DNA of 64,000 nt from Euryodendron excelsum (GCA_033060915.1 CM065385.1:19170001-19234000); one strand, 5' to 3'. Numbered from the stretch's first letter, positions 33,301 to 44,181 are shown. Made by a program: numbers and translations. The notes: generated by a model not told the origin, from the sequence alone.

Positions 33301-35557
33301 TTTATGCTCTTTTCTTCTTTCAATTGTGTTTTAAATTTGAAAACTTTGTTTCTGTGCTCTTTAGTAAGAAAGTATCAATTTATGGTCTTTTATTCTGACA
33401 ACTGTGGTTTATATTTGAAACTTGAAATATTTATCACATTGTACACTAACATGTAACAATGGATGTTTTAGCGCCCACTTCAAAAAAAGAAAAAAGAAAA
33501 AAAGGGAAAGAAAGAAAAAAATAAATAAATGTAAGGTTTTAAACATCCATTATGGATGCTAGTATCCTACAAGTAAAAATTATTATTATCATCATTTCTC
33601 CATCAGCTGTAAACCTATGTAAAGTTTCATATCTGCTGAACATGTACAGGCTGCCAAAGAGGCAAGATATGATAAGGAAGCCGTGATGAAATTTTTTCGT
33701 ATGGTCTGTGCTCTCGGTCTTGCTCATTAATGCCTCCTTTTTAAGTTTGATTTTCTTTTGTGGGGCTTTCAACTAATTTTATGAAGGCCTCCTTTTCTTA
33801 GTTGATCAGGAGGAGGTATTTTTCAGACGACTTACCTGCACCAAACCCATTGTCTACCTCAGTTCGAAGACCATTGCAGCAATCAAGTGAAATTTTGAGT
33901 GACGAAGATCAGTCGTACAAGAGTACAAGGTACGATCTGCTCAACACTATATTTTCATTTCTGTTGCAGGAAAAGTTACTGCTGCCTCATAAATTAGAGG
34001 TTGATACTGTTTTATGGTTGCAAGTTGGTGATGATCTATCTTGTCACTGGCTGTGGCAAGATCAAATTATACTTGATGTAGAACTTGCTTTTACAGACCC
34101 TTTATTATGTGTTTTGTGGTGCCAATGTTTTACGGAACTGACCATTGGATTATATACCTGTCACACACATGTCATGCATACCAATTTTCAAATTGACACG
34201 ATGTGAGTAACCTTCTGACCTTTAAACCTTTTATTTGTTTGATAAAGTTACCATATAACCCTGATTGAGACTGTTATATGGATGGGAGAGCTCTTAATCT
34301 CTGTTGGTATATGGCAACAATGATGGGCATTGGAGTGTGCTCAATCCAGCCATTGGTTTCGAAATTATGGTCCCATAAGAAATAAGTGAAGCTACTTATC
34401 AAAAGAAGAAGAAGAAGAGCAAGTTTAGTTTTTGATGTCATTTAATCTTTGAATACACGCATGTCCACACATAAATCCATACTTCTATAAAGCTTAAAAG
34501 TGTTCCATCTGTTGCCGAGAAGATAAGAAGAATACGAGAAGAAATGGAATGTCTGATATCATTTTCAATATTTTTGTTTGTGGAAACAAAAACAATGGGA
34601 ACTTACCAAAAAAAAAAAAAAGGTTTATGGAAACTCAGAATCCCCCCCCCCCCCCCCCCCCCCTCAATCCGGTGTTTTTAGAAAAAATTCTCAAAAAGAT
34701 TTTCTAGAACCAGACAATTGGGCTGAATCCCATGAAACGTTTCATAGAAGTTCATTGATATCTTCCTGCAACTGTCACAAAGCTGATGAAAAACTATAAT
34801 AGTTAATTCCCTTTTAATAAACTTTAGGTTCAATTTCATTCTCTTTTCCTTTTCTGCATTCATGAAAGCTGAGTAGCCTGAGTTGTAAAATGTGAAATGA
34901 CCTGCTATTGGAAAATTTGTAGTAAAAAAATGAATATGGATGTGGGAAAAGAATTACGGCCGGATTTTCTCTTACATATATAGGAAGATTAACAATCTTG
35001 TGGTTTATTAGTGACTCTGTAGAGCCAAAAAGGAATAGCAAAACTCTCAAATATTAGGGTCAATTAGTAAAAAATTTATGGTTCCCAAATGAGGGTTGGG
35101 TTTTAGCCCTCCAATGAATTGAGAACATGACATTGCTTGCTGATGCAGGTGTGGGATTTGGCGTCGGTGTTTGTCTTCGGGCATGTGCAGTGGGCACGAA
35201 CACCTAAGTGCTAACAAGATTTTGAAATATAGTTGTTTGGAAGTGTTCAATGCTACTGATTATATTTCTAATGTATCGCCTATGTCAATCTGCTGCTGCT
35301 TTTATGTTATCCCTGTTTCCAAACATTGCCTCTTTACTGTATTTTCTGTTATTTGCAGTTTAATTGGCGACCCTTACAAGTATAGCGTTCTCCCTCCCCT
35401 TCCTGCTCAACGCAATCTCATGCCACCACCCACGCTTTATCCTCAGCAGCCAATGTCGACACCTCAGAACTACTATAATACTCCAAGATTTGCCTTGGCT
35501 GCAGGCTCCCAGGAGATCAGCAGTGCCAGACCAAAGCGCTCTGATATTAATGTCTGA
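21383..35557 (+). CDS. LIP1: LIP1-type small GTPase (LIGHT INSENSITIVE PERIOD 1)
   Basis: Seven exons: 21383-21473, 30090-30181, 30267-30408, 30825-31129, 33650-33703, 33802-33929 and 35359-35557. All junctions are GT-AG, phases agree, and the product is 336 residues, close to Arabidopsis LIP1. The P-loop GDSGVGKTS spans residues 28-36, the switch II motif reads WDVSGH at 88-93, and the base-specificity motif NKAD is at 159-162. The catalytic Gln of ordinary Ras/Rab proteins is replaced by His, and the C-terminus (D-I-N-V) has no cysteine for prenylation; both are known LIP1 traits. The N-terminus R-E-R-E-R-E-N-K-E is family-typical. LIP1 is a plant-specific Ras-like GTPase affecting clock period and light input. 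Exon 1 stops inside the P-loop, and intron 1 is 8.6 kb because of transposon inserts. Confidence 0.95.
22190..22500. repeat. Dispersed repeat copy 1 (GGGCTTGGGTATGGG...GTGTC type)
   Basis: Shares the run of GGACAC/GGATACG-like words with segments near 26340-26790, 29220-29620 and 32200-33260. All lie in LIP1 introns and look like decayed copies of one transposon family. Borders are approximate and the family is not identified. Confidence 0.4.
22640..22694. repeat. Near-perfect 22 bp hairpin
   Basis: Arms 22640-22661 and 22673-22694 match with one mismatch around an 11-base loop (AGGGGGTAACC). No known element or RNA family was recognised. Confidence 0.7.
23742..23829 (-). pseudogene. rpl16: Fragment resembling mitochondrial ribosomal protein gene rpl16
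   Basis: Read on the minus strand, codons before a stop give T-Q-L-G-F-G-x-Y-G-T-K-S-C-R, then L-S-Y-x-A-I-E-A. From memory this is the conserved core of plant mitochondrial L16. Four of the differences are arginines turned into Ile, Cys or Gln-type codons; the Cys and Gln ones fit C-to-T decay. Similarity fades on both sides, so this is a short, old insert of organellar DNA or a retropseudogene inside LIP1 intron 1. It is not expected to be functional. Confidence 0.55.
24098..25798 (+). mobile_element. Solo LTR, 1701 bp, in LIP1 intron 1
   Basis: It starts TGTAACACCCC and ends CATGTCATTACA. GTTTG occurs immediately before (24093-24097) and after (25799-25803), a perfect 5 bp target duplication. 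No internal region or second LTR is present. The start and the GCTTCCGGGTGTGGTGTGA motif resemble chromovirus-type gypsy LTRs (Tekay/Del-like); that family call is tentative. Confidence 0.88.
25140..25390 (+). repeat. Tandem duplication of about 120-130 bp inside the solo LTR
   Basis: Two units share TGTGTCCCGG-like starts, AAGAGCCTTRCTRCCAR, and GAGCTTCCGGGTRTGGTGTG ends (about 25140-25230 and 25275-25372), with 10-20 percent difference by eye. Confidence 0.7.
26340..26790. repeat. Dispersed repeat copy 2
   Basis: Contains TCCATGTTGGATACGTATTA, GGACACGCCAGTTGGTGTGT and a tail of GTGTCTGTATCCATATCTCTG. It parallels the segments at 32200-32460 and 32510-33260. Confidence 0.45.
27746..29128. 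repeat. Tandem duplicated 120-150 bp segment split by a hAT-like element
   Basis: Copy 1 (27746-27864) and copy 2 (about 29002-29128) share GACAAATAAGAAA, CACCAAGAAAGGGA, GAGTTGCT, GAAGTTCTCTA and TCCTCTTTGGAATTA in order. The hAT-like element sits at the end of copy 1, so the duplication is older than, or contemporary with, the insertion. Confidence 0.7.
27865..28973. mobile_element. Non-autonomous hAT-like DNA transposon, 1109 bp
   Basis: Ends TAGGGCTGTCAA and TTGACAGGCCTA are imperfect terminal inverted repeats. GTCTTCAT flanks it exactly on both sides (27857-27864 and 28974-28981), an 8 bp target duplication diagnostic of hAT elements. Subterminal regions are rich in GGATC/GATCC words (GATCCGGACCC left, GATCGGATCGGATCCGGG right), as expected for transposase binding sites. 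No transposase frame is present. Confidence 0.85.
29220..29620. repeat. Dispersed repeat copy 3
   Basis: Words such as CATGGACATGGATAGATATGAG, shortened here to CATGGACATGGAT, and GACACGGACATAGCATCATA place it with the other copies. Borders are approximate. Confidence 0.35.
32200..33260. repeat. Dispersed repeat copies 4 and 5 in LIP1 intron 4
   Basis: Two stretches of the same family. The first contains a tandem pair of about 60 bp (TGTTATACTTGCATCT...GGCTTATTATTATTTTTTAA at about 32248 and 32309). The second starts with a (CGGGCA)n run at about 32527-32562 and ends near GTCATATCTATGTCCCGTG. Confidence 0.45.
34641..34664. repeat. C homopolymer in LIP1 intron 6
   Basis: An uninterrupted C-run of over 20 bases, preceded by an A-run at about 34607-34621. 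Length is probably unstable and uncertain in assembly. Confidence 0.85.
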
Positions 35558-37263
35558 TGATTTCATTTTTTTTGCCTATGGCTGAAAAGAATATATCCTC
35601 CAAGTTCCAAGGAAAGCGCTACACTGGCAGTTTAAGATCTCTTTTTTTCGGTCCTTTCATTCTTTAATTCGTTGGGAGAACTCTTGGTTCATGTATCATG
35701 TATTTGAAATGTATAACGATTCACTGTTGAACTTGAAACACAGTGCAATTTTTCGCAAGGAACTTAACACCATTTTTTCTTTTGTAGTTAAGAAGGTTGA
35801 TGGAGCTTGGTCAGCTAACTTGGGTGTCTTGTATTGAACTCTATTGCAAATTCCAGTTCAATTGGCCTGGCTCTGCCAAAATTAGGAAGAACACTCGGGC
35901 TGGTTCTAGCAATTGTACAGAGAAATTCATTTTTAAGTTTCAACGGAACACCACTTGACAGTGAGTTCAATTTTGAATTGCACTAAAATATGACGTCTTT
36001 TAACAATTGAAATACAAAATAAGCCTATGGATGCTTGTCGCTTTATGGAGTCCACTTGTGTAAAAAAACACGTTCGGTCAGTAGATCAAAATGAAACTCC
36101 TCAACGATTACTGAGTGTAGGGTGTGAGAATGGGACTTGCCATTGCCAATACTTGGCTCGGGAGTAGTTCTACACTTATACTGCAGCGTTCGTAACCCCT
36201 GAATGGCAAATTCTTGGAGACTTGGAAATCTCAAAGAATGCTCCAAGATGGCTAAGCCTCAGGCCCTTTTTATTTTATTTTTATTTACTTGAAGGGGATA
36301 TGGCCAAGCTTTTTTTATAGGGAAGATAAAGAATAAATAAACAAAAAGAAAGGAAAAAAAAAAGATGTTTTTTCATTTATTGATAAGTAACCTCGAGGGC
36401 TATTACAGTTGACGACAAAATATGTCCAAAAACCTTAAGAGAATTTTTATGGATGACAATTTAGATATCTCGGTTGTTGAAGTCATGAGTTCAAGTTTTC
36501 GCAAAGTTAGAGTTGAGAGTCCTGCATAATTGGGTTGATTGATATCTTATAGATTGATTGACAAAACAGACAAGAAAAAAAGAAAAGAATTTGTAGTGAT
36601 TTTCAACAATTGAAACAAAAGCACTACCGCGAAATGTGCAATTACCATATTTTTTTGCATTTTCTTATCTACTAGACCATAGTTATTAGAACTGGATTGG
36701 ACATTGAACCGGTCAAAGCATCGATTCTTGATTCATTGGTTCAACTGGTTCAACAGGTATTATAGTGTTTTATATATTTTAGTTCTTATATAGCCAATAT
36801 ATTAATATGGTAAAATTAATCACCAACAAAGTCTTTACCGCAACACAAATTTAAAATTTTGGAACTATTTGAAAAGTCAAACTTAGGGGCTGGTTTTTTT
36901 GGTTGGACTGGCCGATTTTTTAAAAAAATTGGCCGGTTCATCCTATTCAACCCGATTCATATATATTTTTGATAAATTAATTAAACTGTACCGATTAAGA
37001 GTCCAATTCTCGGCTCAACTAGTTAAACCGTTTGGTATGTTCGGATTCTAGCAACTATGGGCTAGACAAACAAATAAAGGAGCCCGAGATGTAATTTGTT
37101 AAGGAAAAAAAACGTGACTGTATCAATTTTGTTTTATCTAGAATAATAGAAAAAAACAACATTATGGGACCATAGTGTGACTTATTAGCAAATTGACCTC
37201 ATAAATGAACTTTGTCAATATCAAATTCCTACTATCTCCACCATTACCTTTATATTCTACATC
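35558..37263. other. LIP1 3' flank and intergenic sequence
   Basis: Contains the LIP1 3' untranslated region and one MITE-like element (36677-37060). No other gene found. Confidence 0.6.
36677..37060. mobile_element. MITE-like element, 384 bp
   Basis: CCATAGTTATTAGAACTGGA at the left mirrors TCGGATTCTAGCAACTATGG at the right. Subterminal words GGTTCAACTGGTTCAAC and TTGGCCGGTTCA are typical of this kind of plant element. The target duplication is not clear. Confidence 0.6.
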
Positions 37264-37629
37264 TTACTCGGGACATATCTGTTCAAAAACAGGCAATCTA
37301 CGTGTTTTCCTTGGACCATAAAGAGCATTATTTATGTGTTCGTCAATAATGTCCACCACCTTCTCATGCATGATGCTCTTCTTCACATGTGCTGATGATG
37401 ATGACGTTGCTGCATTGGATGGGTTGTGGGCGGCGGCGGCTGCGGCTAAAGAGGGTGGAAGGGCTATTATGCCGTCCATGAGCGGCGACCAAGTTTTCTC
37501 GCTGCTGCTCTCTTTCGCTGCTTGCTGTTTCGCCTGTACCGGGCAGGCATGTGCTTGGCTATTGCTGCTGCTCTTGCTTTGCTGCTGGCTCCTTTTTGAC
37601 ATTGTTTTGCCCTGCTGTGGCGTCCACAT
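37264..37629 (-). CDS. Uncharacterised 121-residue protein
   Basis: A single-exon frame with GC-rich codons, unlike the AT-rich surroundings. The N-terminal half is low complexity (Ser/Gln/Lys-rich), followed by an Ala-rich stretch and a Ser run. The last 35 residues are more ordered, mixed charged/hydrophobic, and include V-V-D-I-I-D-E-H and G-P-R-K-T-R-R-L-P-V-F, which look like a conserved tail. No signal peptide or membrane segment is seen. Met10 is an alternative start. I do not recognise the family. An (ATT)n repeat lies about 40-100 bases upstream of the start. The frame could also be one exon of a larger gene. Confidence 0.55.
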   Translation of the reverse strand: MWTPQQGKTMSKRSQQQSKSSSNSQAHACPVQAKQQAAKESSSEKTWSPLMDGIIALPPSLAAAAAAHNPSNAATSSSSAHVKKSIMHEKVVDIIDEHINNALYGPRKTRRLPVFEQICPE

Positions 37630-37663
37630 CCCTTCCCTTGTTTGAAGTGAATCTGTTCAAGGG

Positions 37664-37665
<2 letters not shown>

Positions 37666-37727
<62 letters not shown>
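37666..37727. repeat. TAA/ATT trinucleotide microsatellite
   Basis: About 20 uninterrupted units of TAA on the plus strand. It sits in the promoter or 5' untranslated region of the minus-strand frame at 37264-37629. Open frames of tyrosine or isoleucine runs here are artefacts. Confidence 0.95.
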
Positions 37728-37729
<2 letters not shown>

Positions 37730-37744
37730 TCTTCGATATGGCAA

Positions 37745-38779
37745 ATTAAATCAGAAAAGTTCAATGTGGGGAGGGCTATAAATATTTTAGACACAATGAT
37801 GTTGTAAACTAAACCTGTATTATAGATCCAGGTTTTTATTTTTATCTTTCCTTTTTGTTTTTTGTTTTTCTTTTTTTGGCCGGGCTGCCTAAATAATATT
37901 TTCAATTCTATCTTTTTGAAATTTCTAGTGAAATATTAAACTTGACTGTTAAATTATTAGGTCAATTTTAGTATATATCCTTCTATCTATGATGATATAT
38001 ATATATACGCATAGGTATATACTCTTTGGAAAAGAAACAAAAATGCAGACAACTAAAGAATTTATTGAAAAAAGAGGGTATTTAACCAGCTAGTACTATG
38101 ATTACCGCATCCGTTCATAAGGAGTTACTGTTTGCATGGAATTGTGGAAGCATTGAACGCTTAAGTGACTAGGACAATGGTTTCTTCTAAAAACAAAATT
38201 ATACCGAAAATTTTGCCAAAATGATGTGATAATGGTATTTTTGTAAATAAGAGCCACTATGATGAATTTTTTGTTTTTAAATGAGTGACTCTCATTTAAC
38301 CACATTATTCTGGTAATAAATTATGTATGAATTTTCTGTTTGCATAGTATAGTTATTATTGCTTTTCAAAAAGGCTAATATTTTGAGGAGTTTGTGAAAA
38401 CCCTAAACTCAGTAATTCCAATTTTTTTGACTTTTTTTTTAAAACCTAATATACCTTAGAGTCCGTTTGATACAGCTTTTTTTTTTTTTCATTTTTTTTT
38501 ATTTTGTTTTTTTTGCTTATAAGCAAAAAATACTAGATTTTTCCCCTTTTTTGTTTTTAATAAGAAAAATAAGTAGAAAAGCAAAAAACTTCAAAATCTT
38601 TTTTTTTTTTTTTTGCATATAAGTAAAAAAAAACAAAAAAACCAAACTAGAAAAGCTTAAAAAAAGTCCAACCAAACAGCCCTTAATGTTGTTTTGGGTG
38701 CCTGTGCAAGTACATATATGGTTAAATAATCATCAAGCTAGTCATGAAACTTTAAGTTGAGGGATGAAAATCTAGTAGT
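37745..38779. other. AT-rich intergenic sequence with one MITE-like element
   Basis: No gene found. A small inverted-repeat element lies at about 38459-38685. Confidence 0.6.
38459..38685. mobile_element. Small MITE-like element
   Basis: AGTCCGTTTGATACAGCTTT at the left mirrors AAAGTCCAACCAAACAGCCC at the right, with a T-rich then A-rich interior around GCTTATAAGC. Ends are of the plant hAT MITE kind. Confidence 0.5.
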
Positions 38780-38950
38780 TGATTACACTCTAAAAGTGCA
38801 ATCTATATGCCTTAAATAGTTATTTATTAGCCTTAGAATATGTTTAATTATGTTATTTTAGTCCTAACTTATTACTAACTTATTTTATTTTATGTAAACA
38901 GGAATCCAAGTTTAAAAGGATAAATTTGGATGAAAATGAAAATAGCTGTT

Positions 38951-39240
38951 TGAATGGTTATATCGGGCGTTCGAACACATGAAGTTTATCGAATGGTTAC
39001 ATCGGGCATTCGAACACATGAGGTTAGCACACTTCAGTTGTTCGAACGGTGGAACTTAGCATTCAAACGGGATACAGCGAGCGTTTGAATGATATGTTAA
39101 ACGGATTCTCGCGAAAATCATATTTGAAACCCATTCTAGAGATTCAGAAAGCATAAAATCGTCAAAAACTCATCTAAATAGCGTTCAAACGGTTGAATAT
39201 AGCGTTCGAATGGTGGTCAAGTCCATTCGAACGGCTCGCG
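38951..39240 (+). repeat. TTCGAA-rich repeat cluster in LTR U3
   Basis: Two 39 bp units (starting 38952 and 38991) share GAATGGTTAYATCGGGC, TTCGAACACATGA. About six further CGTTCGAACG-like palindromic words follow up to 39235, shortly before the TATA box. Confidence 0.7.
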
Positions 39241-39470
39241 AATTCAAAATTTTTGAAAATTCTATAAAAATTGAGATTGTTGTTGTTTTAGAGAGCATTT
39301 TATTATTTCGTTTTTTTAGGTTTTAGGAGTAGTTCTAAGGTTTCTTAGATGGCTTTAAAAATAGATTAGAGTAGAATTTTACAGATTTCTTCAATCGCTA
39401 TAATCAGATTTAATTGCTTTCAATAAATTTCAATCATGTTTTGTGTTTATCATAGCTTTAGTAGTTAGAT

Positions 39471-41912
39471 TGTAAGAACCTAGATTTATGTTTTGTATTA
39501 TTTTACTCCTAAATTCATCCATCATGTATTTGGGCGATTCAATTGCATTAAATTCTTATTCATGTAATCAGAACATGCTATTGTTTTGAACCTAGAATTT
39601 TAGGACCATTTGATTAAATGAGAATCAATCTTGACCTTTGATTGTGGACTGATCCATTGGGTGTAGTGGAACTCATGGCGTCATGGTGGACTTAAGAGCT
39701 TGATTGAGCCATATGCCAAGCTTTTTTTTTTTTTATAGGTTGAGGTTTTAGATTGCATGTGAGTTAGGTTGTAGGAGATAGGACTTACATAGCAAACATA
39801 GAGGAACATGTAACCTCCACTTGTATCGATCACGTGCTTAACTGTAACAGACTAGGGTTTTACTATCGTTGTGGACCAGTGTACTGAGAGTCAGAAGAAA
39901 GATCAGCCGTGTAGTGAGAGAGAGGAGAACTGGAAAACGATTGGTTCACATCATTGGAGACTAATTACTTGAGGTAATCCTGTCAATAATGCTTCTATAT
40001 TATGTAGGAGTCTATTTTGAGTCAGTATTCCACTATATTTCGGGTTGATTCAGTATAGCAATTTATTGAGGAAGTTTGTGGGGTTGGTACGAGAAACCGG
40101 ATGGGAGATTATAAATTGTTGTTAATGTTCATGGAGTTTTTATCTGTATATTTTGATAAAGTGGATTCATGAATCTTCATGAGTTTAGGGTCTAAGTGGG
40201 ACTGATTTGAACACTAAAATATATGTATGCATATCGGAGAACATCGATCAAAGGTTGGGTCTGTTTTGATATTCATGATTTTGGGTTAGTAATCACTTTT
40301 AGAAATCTTACGCCCATTGTAATCTGGTTGCGGTCCAATATCGGGAACTTCGGAGGATTACTTTATGCTTAAATTAGTTATAGAAATAATACTATGTGAA
40401 TGAGTTAAAGATTTACAGACCCAGTAGACATTCACGTGTTGTAATTGTGGGAAGAAGATGATGGGCATTTAATTTTGTGCTGTCAAGCACATGGTATTAT
40501 GGTGCACTTAGTGACTTTAGCTCTATCAGGTAGATTGCTAGTCCGGAGAATTAGTCCTATCTCAAGTTTTTCGACGCTTAGATTTCATTTTTTGTATTAA
40601 TTTCTGTTAATTCTAATCCTACCATATACCTTTAATTATAGGTATTTATATTCTTGTTACTCATGTTAGGAGCATATTATCTCTGATTGTTTCTTTTTGG
40701 AGCTTGTATTTCTTTTGAGACTAGATGAGTGGTTTTGCTTTGTTGATTATTTTTCTCAAAATTATATCATACCTTAAGAATATTATTTTATTAATTGCTT
40801 ATGTAGTAGCCTATTTATTCGAAAGCATGTTTTTTTTATTTACAAAAAAAGTGAAGTTACACTATTTTTAATGGTAAATTATTTATATTTCACATTGGTG
40901 TTTGTTAGTGAGAATTGATATTGGATTTGGTTTGATTATTGGTTTTGGAAAGTTCAGGAAAAAAATCTATTTGTGGGTGTCTCTGGCAACTAGAGAACAG
41001 ACCTAAAGAAGGCATCTCTAATTTCTCAACAGTAAGAAATAGACCTGGTACGTTTGGGTGACTTTTACTGGATTGGTTTAGGAAAAAATCCCTGTTTGCC
41101 ACACCATGGTGACTCTATGTTTGATATTGGATCCAACTAGCTTATAAAATGCCTTGAGATTTTATTTGTGGCAATTATTATTTGGTTGACTGGTTTATTC
41201 TTGAATACTCTCACCATGTGGATGTTTATTTATTATTTTTGTTAATCAATATTATTTTGGAAACTTGAAATTTGGTTATTTGATTCATTATTTAGAATTG
41301 GTTATTTCTGATATTGGAACATAAACCTTCTTGGACAAATTGGATTTTTGGATACATTGACTTTTATACTTGAAACTGTTACATAGCTTAATTTATTATT
41401 GTTCACAAAGCTTATGTTGAGCTTGGATTTCAAAACGTTATTTATTATGCATTGTATTATGATTCACTGGGTTGTGAGCTGACACTCCCTTATTAAACAT
41501 TTTCAAGTGAGCGTGGGCAATAGTAGTTGTGGACTCAGAGTTGAGACACTTGCTTGACCTCTATAGGATTGTTTTGAGTTACGCATTTAAGTACTCTAAT
41601 TAGAGATTATAGTATTTTATTATTACTCTTGGATTATTGGATGGGCTCAGAGTTTGGTTGGTTTACTCTTTATATTAATGTTGGTTTGTTTTGGAGAATT
41701 ATTTAAAATCCATTTCAGTTTTTGATTAATCTTTAGAGTTGGTATATCTATGAAGATGTTTATTGTCATTTTCGAGTTTCGAATTAGATTATCATTTTCT
41801 TAAAATGTTTCCGCTATCAATTATATTATTTTTTTATCTTTTAGACTTTCGTGACCCATGGACCAAGGTTTTGTGACTCACGGCCGGTCATACTCCCAAA
41901 TGGGGTGTGACA
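39471..41912 (+). mobile_element. Solo LTR, 2442 bp, inside the Athila-like LTR
   Basis: It starts TGTAAGAACCTAG and ends AATGGGGTGTGACA. TAGAT flanks both sides exactly (39466-39470 and 41913-41917). The sequence on both sides joins into a continuous LTR-like text after removal. It shows no similarity to the Tat-type LTRs of this window; its family was not identified. Confidence 0.9.
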
Positions 41913-42607
41913 TAGATGCCATCTTGAGATCAATTATGAAAATCAATTGAAAATCTTGGATGAACAATAGAGGTAAATTGGATTTCAATATTTAAATCTT
42001 CTTCTTCTTAATTCTTTAGGATCAAACCCTAAATATTTATAAAAATTTAGATGTTTGACTATGTTCAATAATACTTATGCATGAATATGTATTCAGTATA
42101 TGTATTGTACGAATCGATAATATGCATATTTGATTCTAAAATTGATTTAATCTAGAATAGACATATACGAAAATCTACATGTTTGATTATGCTTAGCAAC
42201 AAGTCGATGGTATGCATCTATGATTCTAAACTTAATTTATTCTAAGTTTGATTGTTAAAGAATAATTATTTTTATCTCTAAATATTTTAAATAAAAGATT
42301 CACGACGAGTCAATGATTTGAGTTATCAAAAGCCTCTATTAGAATTCTGGATGCAGCAATTGATTAGATCAATTGGTTTCAAAACTTGTTTTTATTAATT
42401 TAGAATCGTTTTCATTGTTTAACTTAGATTAATCAAACTCTCTCGACACTATTTTCTTTTTATTTTACTAGAGTGTTTTCATGAGATTTCTAAACCAAAG
42501 TGAGTTTTCCTAAATGCATTAACCCTCTTTCCGGTGGATCGATCTCGGACTTCACTGAGTATTATTACTGCATATATCAATCGCACTATTTTTGGGTGAT
42601 TAGTTTT

Positions 42608-42625
42608 TGGTTCCATTGTCGGCGA
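42608..42625 (+). other. Decayed primer binding site, tRNA-Asp type
   Basis: TGGTTCCATTGTCGGCGA keeps 13 of 18 bases of the complement of a plant tRNA-Asp 3' end (TGGCGCCGTTGCCGGGGA), the primer used by Athila-type elements. It is preceded by the typical GCACTATTTTTGGGTGA stretch. Confidence 0.7.
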
Positions 42626-42939
42626 AGCTTTAATGACTGACATTTGTGAACGAACTTTGAAGATTTTATTTCAGACGAAAACACTTCATCATCATTCTAC
42701 AACCACAAGAAGACTTAATAGCTCGCTTGGGTAACTTCATTCTAGCATTTATTTTTTAGCAATCTATTTTATTTTATTTTATTTTTAGTTGGGTTGGAGG
42801 GGTGCTATTTGCTAGTTGGTGGTATATTTGTGGAGAATTTAGAGGATAGGTTGGTTTAAATTTATTGAATTACTGGTTTGTTGTGCTGTGTTTTGAAGGT
42901 TAACTTAGAATTATTTATAGATAATTATTGGAGTGACCT

Positions 42940-44052
42940 CTATTTACACTTGGCCGAACCCCTGAACTCTTATCCATTTACCTACCATTCAGATGGCTCT
43001 CAAGCTCCACCCCAATACTATGAACCACAATCATAATATTACCAAGTATCACCACTTTCTCCGTCACCTTATTCATACACATCTTACACGCATCCTTCCT
43101 CATCCTACCCTCCATCACTTTACCAATCTCTTGTAGAGAGCCAAGAGAACATACCTTCATCCTATGCACAATATCCAACAAGTATGTACTTCAGGTTTGA
43201 CGAGACTTTAAAACAAGAAGAGAGAGCTAGGGAACAACAAATGGAGCGAACCAGACAAGAATTAGAAACAATAAAGAGGACATGGCTCTTTTAGAACAAT
43301 TCTATGAGTGTTTGGCCCAACAAAAACCCAACTTTGAATATCAAGAAGTTGAACCTAATTTTAACATTTCTCCCAATAATGACCAAGACCCCATCACCAA
43401 CCCTAGGATTGAGACAATTACAGAAAAAACTATCATTTTCAAGGTATTTAAACTGAGGGAAGAAGTTCCTAGGGTGGATATGGGTAAGGGTAAGGGTGAG
43501 GGTGAGGTTCAAGAAAAGGTATTTATCCTTCCCAAGGTGTTTGAACTGAGTGAAGTGGTACCTAAAGAAGAGGTGGATAAGGAAGAGATAATAGAGAGTG
43601 AGGGAGAGGAACTTAAGAGAGAGGAGCCTGAAATTGAGGACTCCAAGAACGATGAGAGTGAGGAGGATTAAGGGAAGAAAATAGAGAATTCTAAGTATCA
43701 CGACCTATTTGTCATGAATGCACTTCTTATTTTAAATGTTTTTGATATTGATAAACAGATAGAGAACACTAAAGGGGTTCATGACATGAGCTTATTTGGC
43801 ACTTTTGTCCTCAATCAATTTACTTTCTCTATATTCTGTGATCCTTTTGATTTTTATGTACTTCATGGTTATGTCCTTAAGTTTAACAAAGATGCTAGAA
43901 TTGTTTATTCTTATACTTGTTTGAACTCTTTACAAGTTTTAAGAGTGGATGTCTGGTATTGGGTGATCTCCTCTCAAATTTTGGTGGTAGTAAGAGTAGT
44001 TAGTAGCTTTTCATTTTATTTATATTTCTTTTTAGGGTTTTTAGTTTTATAG
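42940..44052 (+). pseudogene. Degraded frame of the Athila-like non-autonomous element
   Basis: Codons from about 42940 give a Tyr/Pro/Ser-rich segment, then a charged helix-prone part (E-E-R-A-R-E-Q-Q-M-E-R). A stop near 43037 and a frameshift near 43280 break it. It continues as an acidic Glu/Lys-rich frame (43282-43671), which closes with a stop, and then as a hydrophobic segment in another register (43714-44052). It is not gag, protease or RT by motif. I recall similar text in plant LARD elements but cannot name a function. Confidence 0.45.
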
Positions 44053-44181
44053 AGTTTTTCCCTAGTTAGGGGATGTTCTTTTAGCATCTTGTTTTTATTC
44101 ATCCTTCCTCCATTCCTTGTTTATTTTTCAGTTGTTTGCATGCATTGAGGACATTCATAACTTTAGTTGTTTTTGGGGAGC

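Larger units (their letters stand above)
38780..42600 (+). repeat. Probable 5' LTR of the Athila-like element (interrupted)
   Basis: It starts near TGATTACACTCTAAAAGTGC and ends just before the primer site. Without the 2447 bp insertion and duplication it is about 1.4 kb, in the Athila range. A TATA box (TCTATAAAAA) lies at 39261-39270. The exact ends are uncertain because no second LTR copy is in the window. Confidence 0.55.

Noticed and set aside
37559..37905. Open frames with runs of Tyr or Ile
   Set aside because: Direct translation of the (TAA)n microsatellite.
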